Below are positions 1 to 8,879 of a DNA stretch of 64,000 nt, in pieces. A program made the translations under genes and the position numbers. Location: the NCBI GenBank assembly GCA_030220185.1, contig JASPKZ010007286.1, positions 930,001-994,000 of the forward strand, in the 5' to 3' direction. The notes under the pieces are model-generated. The model saw only the letters and a program-made list of their open reading frames with translations, had not been told where the DNA came from and searched no databases. Positions within the stretch are counted from its first letter, which is position 1. Each line of letters starts with the position of its first letter. The stretch is from Diploptera punctata (lineage: Eukaryota; Arthropoda; Insecta; Blattodea; Blaberidae).

Positions 1-260
1 AGTGGTCCGTGGTCAGCGTTCCGCCTCATACTGACATCTAGGAAACCAAGGTAGTACTAGGACGGGAAAATTCGGTAAATTTTGCTTAGAGGCCTTTTCA
101 TTCAGGCTTAAGGATTTTTTACGAGCCTGAAAATCCTCAGACTCGGGACCCACGGCTTAAAGTCCCTTCCGGAGGACTTGCTCCTTGGATTTTTCCGTCC
201 TAAAAAATCCATCGACCCCGGCCGGGTTTGAACCCGCGACCTTTGGGACCAGAGGCAAAG
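1..260 (-). mobile_element. SINE-A, tRNA-derived, cut by window edge
   Basis: Read on the minus strand, this has a Pol III B-box-like core (ggttcaaacccggccgggg) followed by a conserved body with 'gggacccacggcttaaag' in plus orientation. Near-identical bodies lie at 30592-30992 (minus) and 51915-52310 (plus). The tRNA-like head is lost beyond about position 250, and the 3' tail lies outside the window. Bases 261-410 show nothing recognisable. Confidence 0.75.
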
Positions 261-410
261 AGTTTAGGGGTGTAGGAGTTGAGTATCACAACTCTCTTAT
301 AGCCTATGTTCATCCCGGGAATCTCCTGAACATTTTGCAAAAAAACACACCACAATCGGATCAACGGTATGGCCGCGCATAAAGTACGAATGAACAAACA
401 AACTAATTTT

Positions 411-502
411 TATATATTACATTACTTCTCGGGTTGCATAACATCTTGGGGTTTGGAGAAATCCTCGGCTTCCTGAATATACATTTGTTAGATTTAACAC
501 AA
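411..502 (+). repeat. Left copy of a ~92-bp direct repeat
   Basis: This segment (tatatattacattacttctc at its start) recurs at 1561-1653 with only a few changes. The two copies exactly bracket the composite of tandem units, tRNA-like sequence and foldback. It is too long for an ordinary target-site duplication. Confidence 0.8.
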
Positions 503-504
503 TT

Positions 505-1002
505 TTTACACGTTTTATATTAGCTTGACCTGTATCTATCTATCTATTTAACGGAATCTCTCAACGCGATTTACACCCACTTAAAATCATTGGATCGACT
601 TGAAACTTTGTATACTTGTAAAAGACCCGTGACAATACAATAATTTCATATTTTGTTTCTAAAATCATGGCCAGATTCATCAGAAAATCAAAAAAAGTGT
701 CTTTGTATTCATGTAACGGAATTTTTTAACACGATTTTCACCCACTTAGAAACATTGGATCGACTTGAAACTTTTTATACGTATAAAGGACCCGTGACAA
801 TACAATAATTTCATATTTATTTTCTAAAATCCTGGCCAGAATCATCAGAAAATCAAAAAAAGTGTCTTTGTATTCATGTAACGGAATTTTTTAACACGAT
901 TTTCACCCACTTAGAAACATTGGATCGACTTGAAACTTCGTATACTTCTAAAATCCTGGTCAGAATCATCAGAAAATCAAAAAAATGAAAACTGGTATAA
1001 TA
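505..1002 (+). repeat. Tandem array, ~166-bp unit, about 3 copies
   Basis: The anchor 'ggatcgacttgaaact' recurs at about 592, 757 and 922, a spacing of about 165 bp. Units also share 'cctggccagaatcatcagaa'. The same unit forms a longer array at 36036-37215, with the same lead-in sequence (tatattagcttgacctgtat). I see no coding signal; open frames through the array are by-products of the repeat. Confidence 0.9.
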
Positions 1003-1035
1003 GGTTGCGGACTTGTCGACTTTTTTAGTCAATCG

Positions 1036-1113
1036 TTGTAAGAGCTCAGTTGGTAGAGTAGTGGAATATAATTTCAGTAATCCATAGGTCGCTGGCTCAA
1101 ATCCGGCTGGGAG
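1036..1113 (+). other. tRNA-like sequence inside the composite
   Basis: There is an A-box-like 'gagctcagttggtagag' and a B-box-like 'ggctcaaatcc'. Acceptor-stem pairing is poor and the anticodon region is expanded, so this is a tRNA-derived relic or SINE head and not a tRNA gene. The same sequence sits in the same place in the second composite (37263-37352). Confidence 0.6.
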
Positions 1114-1221
1114 GTTTTTTTAGAAGAGTATTACTTTTAGCTCATACTACAATAGTATCGAATTTAAAGATATTTACATTTTTATCTTATTCTGTAAAAT
1201 ATTAAAACCAAAAACTAAAAA

Positions 1222-1562
1222 ATAAATAATAGTTTTAAAAAACTAAACAACACGCTTTATTAGAAAACCCAACTTTAAAAAAATGAAAAATAATTTTAAT
1301 TTCCAACACGCTTGGGATAAATAATTTTACCATCAAAAGCGTGGGGTGCTCTTCATGATTTTCACATTTTCTTCATAGAGACTTTACTTTTACCAATATA
1401 TGTTTATTATCAAATATATTAATTGATAAAGAGCACCCCACGCTTTTGATGATAAAATTATTTATCCCAAGCGTGTTGGAAATTAAAATTATTTTAAATT
1501 TTTTTAAGTTGGGTTTTCTAATAAAGCGTGTTGTTTTAGTTTTTTAAAACTATTATTTATTA
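1222..1562. mobile_element. Foldback MITE (family FB1)
   Basis: The sequence is an almost complete palindrome. The left arm starts aataaataatagttttaaaa and the right arm ends with its reverse complement. The arms include 'aacacgctttattagaaaac' and 'agcaccccacgctttt' in mirrored order. There is no open reading frame. Copies are at 4268-4574 and 37450-37792. Non-autonomous DNA element is an inference from the inverted structure and copy number. Confidence 0.8.
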
Positions 1563-1653
1563 TATATTACATTACTTCTCGGGTTGCATAACATCTTGGG
1601 GTTTGGAGAAAAATCCTCGGCTTCCTTAATATACCTTTGTTAGATTTAACACA
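1561..1653 (+). repeat. Right copy of the ~92-bp direct repeat
   Basis: Matches 411-502. It follows immediately after the outer end of the foldback. Bases 1654-1980 beyond it hold nothing I recognise. Confidence 0.8.
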
Positions 1654-1980
1654 TTCTCACTCTCAGGCTAAAAAGAATGACTTGACCTTAAAATAACGAT
1701 GATTAATAAGAATGGATTTTCCTGTGGAGCGGACGCACCTTCAATGGTCCATGAATCACGTCTTCTCTTCAGGTATGAATGACGCAATGGGAAGTAAATA
1801 GAGAAAGCAATGCTACAAATGCGGGTACCACGTGTTGAAATACAACAATCACCGGATTCATGTCCAGTCAATGAACCAAAGATGAGGAGCAAATAAGAAA
1901 TATAAATAATAAAGGAAAATTTGCAATTGCTTGCCTCAATGGAATATTGTGGAATAAAAATACAAGTAATAAAAATAAAT

Positions 1981-2172
1981 AATATTTAATTTTAGGAAGT
2001 TATATTTTGAGGTTATTTTAATTATATTATTTTTGGTCTGGACATCTTACCTCAATATTAATGTTGATTTGTTCTTGGACATGTTTCAAAACAATTCTGT
2101 TTTATCGTCAGCTTTCCCAGACTGGGAAATTGAGGTAAGATGTCCAGACCAAAAATAATATAATTAAAATAA
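1981..2172. mobile_element. Foldback element FB2, internally deleted copy
   Basis: The outer inverted repeat reads 'ttggtctggacatcttacct' on the left and its complement near 2140-2160. The left arm is about 140 bp, the right arm only about 42 bp. The left arm matches the longer foldback at 18881-19640, so this is a deletion derivative of that family. Confidence 0.75.
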
Positions 2173-2186
2173 AACTAATATATATC

Positions 2187-2300
2187 ATACAATTGTTACA
2201 CTCGAATTCAACCCAGGAAGTTACTACAGACCTTATGGGCTAAGCCAGTGTCCCCCTACGAATAGAGGGTAGATGTTGCCAAACTCACAATAATGGTAAA
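2187..2300 (+). repeat. Dispersed repeat K
   Basis: The segment containing 'cccaggaagttactacagac' and 'ggtagatgttgccaaactca' recurs at 51808-51910. I see no ends or coding capacity. Bases 2301-2491 are unassigned. Confidence 0.6.
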
Positions 2301-2491
2301 TTGTTTGTTTAGGGAGGGAAGGAGGGCAAGGTTAGTAGTACTTTTTCCAAATCTATGTACTATACATTTAAAAACATAGTTTTTTCTTTTACGGCATGCA
2401 AACTAGTTTTTCAGTAAATATGAGAGTCGACACTTCCACACAGGATAGTACAGATCCGCACGAGCTCAGTGACAAGTGGTAACTGTTTTTG

Positions 2492-2612
2492 GATGCTTTG
2501 CAGCTCTACTAAGCAATTACAGATGTGGTAGCATCCCGTTGCTTTCCACACCGGTGAAGGATGATAATGATAACAATAATGATGATGACCGGATGATTTT
2601 CGGGGAAGGATA
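2492..2612 (-). mobile_element. SINE-D 3' fragment
   Basis: Shares 'cccgttgctttccacaccgg' and the following atgatgat-rich stretch with the complete copies at 7194-7498 and 40611-40924. Only the 3' half is present. Confidence 0.6.
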
Positions 2613-2629
2613 GTGCAACATTATAAAGC

Positions 2630-3011
2630 AATTTTTTCCGAGATAGTGTGTTTTGTCGTACTTACAGCAATGGCGACCATGATCGAAAGTTCAACTTCCT
2701 ACAATTCGGGGTTGCCAACCTGAATAATAATACTGTAATATCACATATCACATATTACAAAAACCTCGTGCGGGAAGTAAAACCACTGCTCTTTATGTAT
2801 ACTACGTACAATGTATATACTAATATATATCCAAAGGGTAGTGTTAATATACATTATACAAAACAAATCACTGGATTTTAAATAAACTTAACTTTATTTG
2901 AAGCAATATAAAACAGTAAATACGTACTTGCCACTATTTTATTACTGGTTGGTGCCTCGGCCTGCTGTAGTCTCAACTAAAAGACAATGCCCAAACTCTT
3001 AACGGTAGTCA
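2630..3011 (+). repeat. Long dispersed repeat J, first block
   Basis: Aligns with 43340-43560 (shared 'cgtacttacagcaatggcga') and then with 45290-45350 (shared 'aacaaatcactg') and 47011-47130. The repeat is interrupted by SINE-B at 3012-3362 and by a CR1/L2-like LINE end at 3490-3765. It resumes at 3363-3489 and again near 3766 ('acatcgtaatat'). Nature unknown; an LTR or other non-coding element is possible. Confidence 0.65.
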
Positions 3012-3362
3012 GTTGTTTATCCGATTGAGGGTCTTTCCACTTTTTCAGCGGTTACCCTTTTACCAGCCGGCTGCTGGCCCTTCACATCCGCATGTGTCAA
3101 TCACAGAGGTAGATGATCAACAGCCAGTGTAGGGGTGACATGTGGTTAGCATGTCGAGTCCCCCAGCCGTTATAGCTGGTTCCTCAACCTGGAGCCGCTA
3201 CTTATTGTAGCTACCCAATTGCCTCACGATGCTGGGTGGGCACCGGTCCCATACTGGCCGAAATACCATGAGAAAATTTCTTCCCCCATGGAGACTCGAA
3301 CCAGCGCAAGTCCCGTAGCTCTGCGCCAAGGCTTCCTACCTTAACCGCTCGGCTACGGCGCA
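3012..3362 (-). mobile_element. SINE-B, tRNA-derived, near full length
   Basis: On the minus strand the head reads 'gccgtagccgagcggttaag' (A box) and, about 50 bases on, 'gctggttcgagtctcc' (B box). A body of about 270 bp follows, containing 'ccagccgttatagctggttc' (plus strand). It is inserted in repeat J between 'ttgttta' and 'cgcaaatattt', compared with 47100-47130, with loss of a few target bases and no clear TSD. Confidence 0.85.
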
Positions 3363-3489
3363 AATATTTCCTACAAAGATGTTATTATTTTACTATTATT
3401 TATTATTTTGAAAACCCCATATCGCAACGCACGTTTGCTATCGCTTGGTTTTTAAACATTTTCTCGCTTCTGGAAAAACCACTTCCCAA

Positions 3490-3490
3490 C

Positions 3491-3557
<67 letters not shown>

Positions 3558-3765
3558 TATTTATTCTGGCAGAGTTAAGGTCATAAGGCCCTCTCTTCCA
3601 CTCAACCATCACAAATACAAATAAATATTCGATAAATATAGATATACACTATACTAATTATAAACAGTTAAAGATACAATAAATGTAGCAGTGTAAATGT
3701 CATGTACAAACAACATTTTATAGGGTAATAACAATAATGATACGATAATAATAACAATAATCTCA
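3490..3765 (-). mobile_element. CR1/L2-like LINE, 3' end only
   Basis: An (aat)n tract, which is the LINE's 3' (att)n tail on the minus strand, is followed by 'ctggcagagttaaggtcataaggcc'-type sequence. That is the conserved 3' UTR also seen at 34991, 46780 and 53850. The copy is heavily 5'-truncated. It splits repeat J, which resumes at about 3766. Confidence 0.75.
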
Positions 3766-3779
3766 CATCGTAATATACT

Positions 3780-4265
3780 ATTATGTGGTATTTTTAATTT
3801 CCACAGTCTCTCAAATAAATAAGCGATACAGAATGATCAACGCAATTCATTGTTATGAAGATTTTGCCCAGAGCTGCAGGGAAAATGCCATGATATTGTA
3901 TCCTATGTTAAAATTCCTGCCACTGATTTTGATAATGGCACTAACACCACCATAATCAATATGAATAAATTTTATATATAGACATAATAATTCTATCTTA
4001 TTTTGCAATAAAGGACTCTAGGTACGTATCTGCATTTATACAAATTTATTTTTATTACCTGCAAAGTACCAGGTAATATGTAGGATGTAGTTTGGCCAGA
4101 AGTATTCTTATTAAAACCAATGCTTAATAAGGTAACCTGATTCCAGACAGCTGCTCTATCAAGTTGCCATAACAGCATCGACCCATAAATGTAACCAGAT
4201 GCTATGTAAGGAAAAGAAATTACGACTATTGTTTTATATTATTTTTACACTATTAGAAAAAACGT
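3780..4265. other. Unassigned AT-rich stretch
   Basis: I see no coding frame, tRNA box or repeat shared with the rest of the window here. Confidence 0.5.
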
Positions 4266-4267
4266 TT

Positions 4268-4574
4268 TTCTACAATAATAAATAATAGTTTTAAAAAACT
4301 AAAACAACACGCTTTATTAGAAAACCAAGCTAAAAGATGACAACTAATTTTAATTCCAACACGCTTGGGATAAAATTAAAGTGGTCAACAAAAAAATCAT
4401 ATCCAACACATGTAGAATAAAACTAGAGTTATCAACAAAAAGAGAATAAATTTACCATCAAAAGCGTGGGGTGCTCTATATCAATTAATATGTTTGGTAA
4501 TAAACAGATATTGGTAAAAGTAAAGTCTCTAAGAAGAAAATGTAAAAATCATAAAAAGCACCCCACGCTTTTGA
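4268..4574. mobile_element. Foldback MITE FB1, degenerate copy
   Basis: Shares 'aataaataatagttttaaaa', 'caacacgctttattagaaaa' and the mirrored 'agcaccccacgcttttg' with 1222-1562. The outer right arm is lost, and an insertion with 'tagagttatcaac' disrupts the left half. Confidence 0.7.
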
Positions 4575-4576
4575 AT

Positions 4577-4843
4577 CTTTTTATGATCTCTGGAATTTCT
4601 TGAATAAATAAATTACAGAATTAAAATCTGTTTCTTCCAATCATCATCATCATCACAGCACAACAACCCTCTTTGGGCCACAGTCCTCGTCTAAAGTTTC
4701 GGCCAAGCTTCTCTATCAGTAGCCAGCATTCATAAATTTCTTTTTTTACCCAGAGCTTTTATATCCTTCATTGTTACATCTCCCCATCTAAGTTTGAGTC
4801 TTACCTTAAGGGTAGCAACAAGTATTTTATATGAAAGTAAGTT
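4577..4843 (-). mobile_element. LINE 3' fragment, (atg)n-tailed family
   Basis: The block from 'gatctctggaatttcttgaa' through a short (atc)n run to 'taccttaagggtagca' is repeated at 7517-7803. A trinucleotide run followed by antisense coding-like sequence matches the 3' ends of other LINEs here. The fragment is too short to classify. Confidence 0.5.
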
Positions 4844-5146
4844 ATCATAAGTAATGCCACGAGTGATTTCCAAATTATCGATAAATTCACGACTCATGAA
4901 GTGAGGAGTGAATTTATCTAGAGAATTTGGAAATCAAGAGTGGCATTTGTTAGGGCTATTTAACGAATAAAATTAAGCTGTTTACTCACAAATCATTGTT
5001 TAACTATAGTTATTGTAAAATATGTATGTAATTAATGTAAACGGCGATGTTTGAAAACAAATCAGAAATGTGAGGTTATGTTCATTCACTGCAACTAGAT
5101 ATTATTTATTGTCAAATAAGATCGCAATATTCTAAGAATGTATCCT

Positions 5147-5844
5147 TACTTACTTACTTACTCACTGGCACTATCGAACCCGTAGGTTCATGGCCGCACG
5201 GACATAAGCTCTCCATACATCCCTATCCTGAGCTAATGCTTTCCAATCATTCCCTGCATAATCCACCTCCCCCAAATCATAGTTAATGTTATTCTCCCAC
5301 CTCATTCTTGGTCTACCAACTGGGCGTTTTCCCTCTGGCTTTCCTACAAGAAGCTTCCATGCAAGTCTTTCATTCCCCATACGTGCAACATGTCCTGTCC
5401 ATCGCAGTCTACGAGGTCACCTAACTTCCTGTAAAGCGACTATATCCAAGGGCGATTTATCTAGTTCCCGCGTTAATATCTCTAGTGCCCCGCTATTGTA
5501 TAAAGTCCTAACATTCCATGTTCCTAGGAACATGTCCCTGTGTTTGAGCCTTTGGCATGGGTTCCCTGAAGTAGTCCCCGCCCGGAGAACCGAATGGGGG
5601 ACTATTAGACCTCCGGAAAATTTTACCCCAGTTGAACCCATGTCCGAATTTCTTGACGGTTCTATTTTTACGGTGAAAGATCGTCACTCTTTCGACCAAG
5701 GTACTTTTTTCGTCTGGCTTATCACCTTCGACCAGTCCGCCATGGGTAACCCTATCGGCAGCAATGCTACCGCCGGCATAGCTCTCAGGATCATTTAAGC
5801 ACGCAAGCCACTCCACCACGACAAGGTAAAGATACCATGGAGGG
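5147..5844 (-). mobile_element. Internally deleted RTE-like LINE with TSD
   Basis: The 3' end on the minus strand is the (gtaa)n tail after 'gatagtgccagtgag'. The 5' end begins near 'ccctccatggtatctttacc' and continues 'ccttgtcgtggtggagtggc'. Matching 13-bp direct repeats, aagaatgtatcct, lie at 5134-5146 and 5845-5857. Between them are only the 5' leader, the start of the endonuclease and the C-terminal region. The endonuclease core, the whole reverse transcriptase and most linker sequence are missing. Confidence 0.85.
5171..5641 (-). pseudogene. RTE-like LINE ORF2 relic: endonuclease start joined to C-terminus
   Basis: The first part reads MFLGTWNVRTLY and, 25 residues on, IVALQEVR. These are the Asn and Glu motifs that open an APE-type endonuclease. 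At about 5415 it jumps to RRLRWTGHVARMGNERLAWK, the C-terminal region of the same family, ending at MNLRVR. Both halves are in the same reading frame, with one stop codon exactly at the join. All reverse transcriptase motifs are absent, so it cannot retrotranspose by itself. Confidence 0.8.
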
Positions 5845-5946
5845 AAGAATGTATCCTAGTGGAGAAATAATAAGCACGGAAGCCACTCCACCACGACAAG
5901 GTAAAGATACCATGGAGGGAAGAATGTATCCTAGTGGAGAAATAAT
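5797..5946. repeat. 75-bp tandem duplication across the LINE 5' junction
   Basis: Unit 1 is 5797-5871 and unit 2 is 5872-5946, differing at about one base. Each unit holds the LINE's 5' terminus, one TSD copy and 14 bp of the HHR flank, so the duplication arose after insertion. Confidence 0.9.
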
Positions 5947-6235
5947 GAAACACATCAAACTATATATCATAATCAACATTACGGGTTATTAATTTATTTT
6001 TTAGTAAACAACTCAGTAAAATCAAAGAATCTGTTCATTATTGGCTATATTCAATGATAGAGATAAATCGATAAAGAGCGGGGTGAAACACGACTGTCAT
6101 TGGTTGTAAAACAACATTCATCGAAACGTGATTGGTCACTGACTAGCATTTGTGGCATGAGTTAAACAGTCTACAATAAAAATTGTAATTCAGTACATGT
6201 ATGTCGATGTTAAATTAAATTTTGACATCGAAATG

Positions 6236-6340
6236 AAGAAGCGTCACTGCTATAAAGTAAACATTCTCTTTAATTTGCTTGTTATAGGAGCCACTAGAGG
6301 GCAGTGAGACCGAGTTCCCGCTACCTCTAATGATAAACTA
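6236..6340 (+). repeat. Dispersed repeat H
   Basis: The block 'cactgctataaagtaaa' ... 'ccactagagg' ... 'ttcccgctacctct' is shared with 13130-13240 and 13399-13500. At 13 kb it runs into a tRNA-like sequence. Here a LINE insertion separates it from a different tRNA-like sequence (6772-6843). Confidence 0.6.
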
Positions 6341-6733
6341 ACTTACACACTGACACTATCGAAACTGTAGGTTCATGGCTGCACGGACATAAGCTCTCCG
6401 TACATCCCTCTCACAGATAATGTTTTCTAGTCATTCCATGTATAATCTACTTCCCTCAAATCATAGTTAATGTTATTCTCCCACCGTATTCTTGGTCTGC
6501 CAACTGTACGTTTTCCCTCTGGATTTCATACAAGAAGTATCCATGCATGTCTTTCATTCTCCATTCGTGCCACATGTCCTGCCCATGGCAGTTTACGAGA
6601 TTTAACTGTTCTTATTATATCTGGCTTCCTATAAAGACCATGTAGTTCACTGTTAAGTGGTCTTCTCCATTCACCTGTCTGTTCATCTCTCTTTGGTTCA
6701 AAAATGTTCCTAAGAACTTTATTCTCAAATACT
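6341..6733 (-). mobile_element. RTE-like LINE, 3' fragment
   Basis: This is the antisense of the C-terminal coding region plus 'gatagtgtcagtg' tail of the family seen intact at 44390-44885. It is 5'-truncated at about 6733 and several stops break the frame. Confidence 0.8.
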
Positions 6734-6771
6734 CATATATGAGTATATGAAGAAAAAAAATTGTGCTAGGA

Positions 6772-6843
6772 GCCTGGATAGCGTAAGTGGCAGAGCACTG
6801 AAGTATCAATTCAGAGGTCCTGGGTTCAAATCCCGTTTCAGGC
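6772..6843 (+). tRNA. tRNA-like sequence with near-complete cloverleaf
   Basis: It is 72 nt long. A 7-bp acceptor stem (gcctgga with ttcaggc, one G-U) can form. The anticodon stem is ctgaa/ttcag with loop gtatcaa, so the anticodon would be ATC. The T-arm contains ggttcaaatcc, but its outer pairs are weak. The anticodon is unusual for a nuclear tRNA, and similar sequences here sit in dispersed repeats, so a SINE-derived pseudo-tRNA is more likely than a working gene. Confidence 0.4.
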
Positions 6844-6862
6844 GTTTATGTTTCTTTTTACG

Positions 6863-6866
<4 letters not shown>

Positions 6867-6899
<33 letters not shown>
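6867..6899. repeat. (TA)n microsatellite
   Basis: About 33 bp of alternating T and A, immediately upstream of SINE-C. Confidence 0.95.
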
Positions 6900-6901
<2 letters not shown>

Positions 6902-7193
6902 GGCACGCCGTAGCGTGGTGGTTAAGGCACTGCGCTACAAGCCGGAAGGTGGGGGGGTTCGAGTCCCGGTGGGGTCAGGATTTTTAAACTGACCAAAACC
7001 TCCTGGCGGCACTATGGCCATGGGGTCGACTCAGCCTCTAACGGAAATGAGTACCAGACGCTTGTTCTGAGGTTAAAGGCGGCCGTCACGCAGGGCTGAC
7101 ATCAAGTGCCGATTGTCTAGAAAAAGTGGGAGCCTTAACCTCCTACTACACCAAGGACTTCCTGAGGCCTGTAGTGGGATTACTTTACTATAT
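6900..7193 (+). mobile_element. SINE-C, tRNA-derived
   Basis: The head reads 'cgccgtagcgtggtggttaag' (A box) and 'ggttcgagtcccggtggggt' (B box). The body contains 'ctaacggaaatgagtaccag' and ends 'cctgtagtgggattacttta'. Other copies are at 42791-43096, 48892-49187 and 49861-50150. SINE-D has inserted in its extreme 3' tail. Confidence 0.85.
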
Positions 7194-7498
7194 CCATCCA
7201 TAGTAATTCTGCCCGAAAGCAGGTCCCTCACCGCAACCATAGCACTCTCATGCTATGCTTCCAGCTTTACTAGGGAATTGTGTAGGTGAGGTAGCTTCCC
7301 GTTGCTTTCCACACCGGTGAAGGATGATGATAATGATGAAGATGATGGCCATATGATTTCGGGGACCTGACATTTGTCTTACAGGCGAGGGAAAACCCCG
7401 ATAAAAACCTCACCCAGAAAAACAGCCCCGACCGGGGATCGAACCCGGGCCTGCTGCGTGACAAGGCAGCACGCTACTTCGAGAACACAGCGGTGGAC
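7194..7498 (-). mobile_element. SINE-D, full length, with TSD
   Basis: The minus-strand head has 'cgctgtgttctcgaagtagc' and the B-box-like 'gggttcgatccccggtcggg'. The body has 'gaggtttttatcggggtttt', and the 3' end reads 'gaattactatggatggata'. The 12-bp direct repeat actttactatat is at 7182-7193 and 7499-7510. Confidence 0.9.
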
Positions 7499-7516
7499 AC
7501 TTTACTATATATTGGA

Positions 7517-7803
7517 ATATTTTATATGATCTCTGGAATTTCTTGAATAAATAAATTACAGAATTAAAAGTTGTTTCTTCCAATCATCATCATCATCATC
7601 ATCATCATCACAGTTAGCACAACAGCCCTCTTTGGGCCACGGTCTTCGTCTGAAGTTTCCGCCAAGCTTCTCTATCAGTACCTAGCATTCATCAATATCG
7701 TTTTTACTCCGAGCTTCCACATACGTCATTGTTACATCTCACCATCTAAGTTTGAGTCTTACCTTAAGGGTAGCAGCAAGTATTTTATATGAAGGTAAGT
7801 TAT
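7517..7803 (-). mobile_element. LINE 3' fragment, second copy
   Basis: Matches 4577-4843, including the lead 'gatctctggaatttcttgaa' and the (atc)n run. Bases 7804-8097 downstream are AT-rich and unassigned. Confidence 0.5.
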
Positions 7804-8097
7804 CATTAAATATTTGTACATGCTTTGTTCATTTCAGTCTTTTTATTTTCATATATGTGATAATGTCCACATCTTTATATAGATCTTGTTAGATCTAATA
7901 CTCAATTCCCCATTAATGTTCATTTTGCCAAATATGACTAGCAAAATCTTCCTTTCGAAAATAAAAATTGTTTTCATCATTTTTGCTCATGTCCTCAGAT
8001 ACGTAAGTTATTTCAGATTTAATTAAAGTTTCGTAAAATTCAATTTTACTCTTATTAATTAATAAGTATGATAATTTGTTTTTTTTTAATCGATAAA

Positions 8098-8868
8098 AGA
8101 ATGGAGACTACAACCACATGGCAGTATACCACTTAATAGATTATATAATTTAGACACCCTATTATTTGCAGATGACATTGTGTTTATAGCGAATTCAGAA
8201 GATGACCTACAACGTTCAGTCCACTCTTTTCACCAAACGGCAATAAACTAAAACATGGAAATCTCAACAGAAAAATCTAAAGTCATGGCTTTCCTAGCAA
8301 AAGACCCAGTTCGCAGTAAAATTGTTATTAATAATATAATATTAGAACAAACCAACACATTTAACTATCTCGGATACCAAGTTACATACGAAGAAGAAAA
8401 AGATTTTAATCAAAAAATTATAATATTTAACAGAGTAACAGGAATTATAAATAATATTTTCAAGCCAAACACAGTACAGCAACACACACGAACTAGAATT
8501 TATAAAACACTGGCCAGACCCATATTATGTTACGGCAGTGAGGCCTGGACAATTCGCAGTGTAGATGAACAAAGACTAACTGCGGCAGAAATGAAATTTA
8601 TGAGACGTACTGCGGGCTATTCAAGGGCAGACCATAAAAGGAATTGTGAGATTCTCAAAGAATTACAAACAGAATCAGTCATGGAATATGTACAAAAATA
8701 CAGAAACAACTGGAAATCTCACGTACGAAGAATGAGTAGAACAAGAATACCACGTCAGATCTTAAATTACCAGCAACCAGGCAAGAGATCTTTGGGCAGA
8801 CCCTCCAAACGTTGGATTGAGACCGTAACAGACCACTAGGTCCATCACATGAAAGGAAGAAGAAGAAG
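8098..8868 (+). mobile_element. 5'-truncated LINE with TSD
   Basis: Bounded by the 11-bp direct repeat taatcgataaa at 8087-8097 and 8869-8879. The 3' end is a short (aag)n run. It carries the second half of a reverse transcriptase and the C-terminal region (separate entry). Confidence 0.8.
8146..8839 (+). pseudogene. LINE reverse transcriptase C-terminal half
   Basis: Upstream in frame is LDTLLFADDIVFIA, the FADD catalytic box. After a single stop the frame continues from 8255 for 194 residues: YLGYQV, RIYKTLARPILCYGSEAWT, FMRRTAGYSRADHKRN, then HVRRMSRTRIPRQIL and RSLGRPSKRW. This order (FADD, YLG, LYGSE.WT, GHV/HVRRM, GRP..RW) is typical of RTE-like endonuclease/reverse-transcriptase LINEs. 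The N-terminal endonuclease and RT fingers are missing. Confidence 0.75.
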
Positions 8869-8879
8869 TAATCGATAAA

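Larger units (their letters stand above)
4844..6176 (+). repeat. Hairpin-headed repeat HHR, copy 1, split by a LINE
   Basis: HHR starts 'ttatcataagtaatgccac', and its first 100 bp fold back on themselves (gatttccaaatt ... aatttggaaatc). The copy is interrupted by the RTE-like LINE at 5147-5844 and resumes with 'agtggagaaataatgaaaca'. The right end reads 'gcatgagttaaacagtc'. Other copies are at 9727-10615, 14715-15344, 15737-16505 and 31485-32385. There is no open frame; it is probably a non-autonomous DNA element. Confidence 0.75.

Noticed and set aside
3403..3612. Minus-strand frame with a poly-Leu run
   Set aside because: Product of the (aat)n LINE tail.
7571..7700. CRISPR-like or other short regular repeats in (atc)n runs
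   Set aside because: Simple trinucleotide LINE tails; no spacers, and a eukaryotic context.
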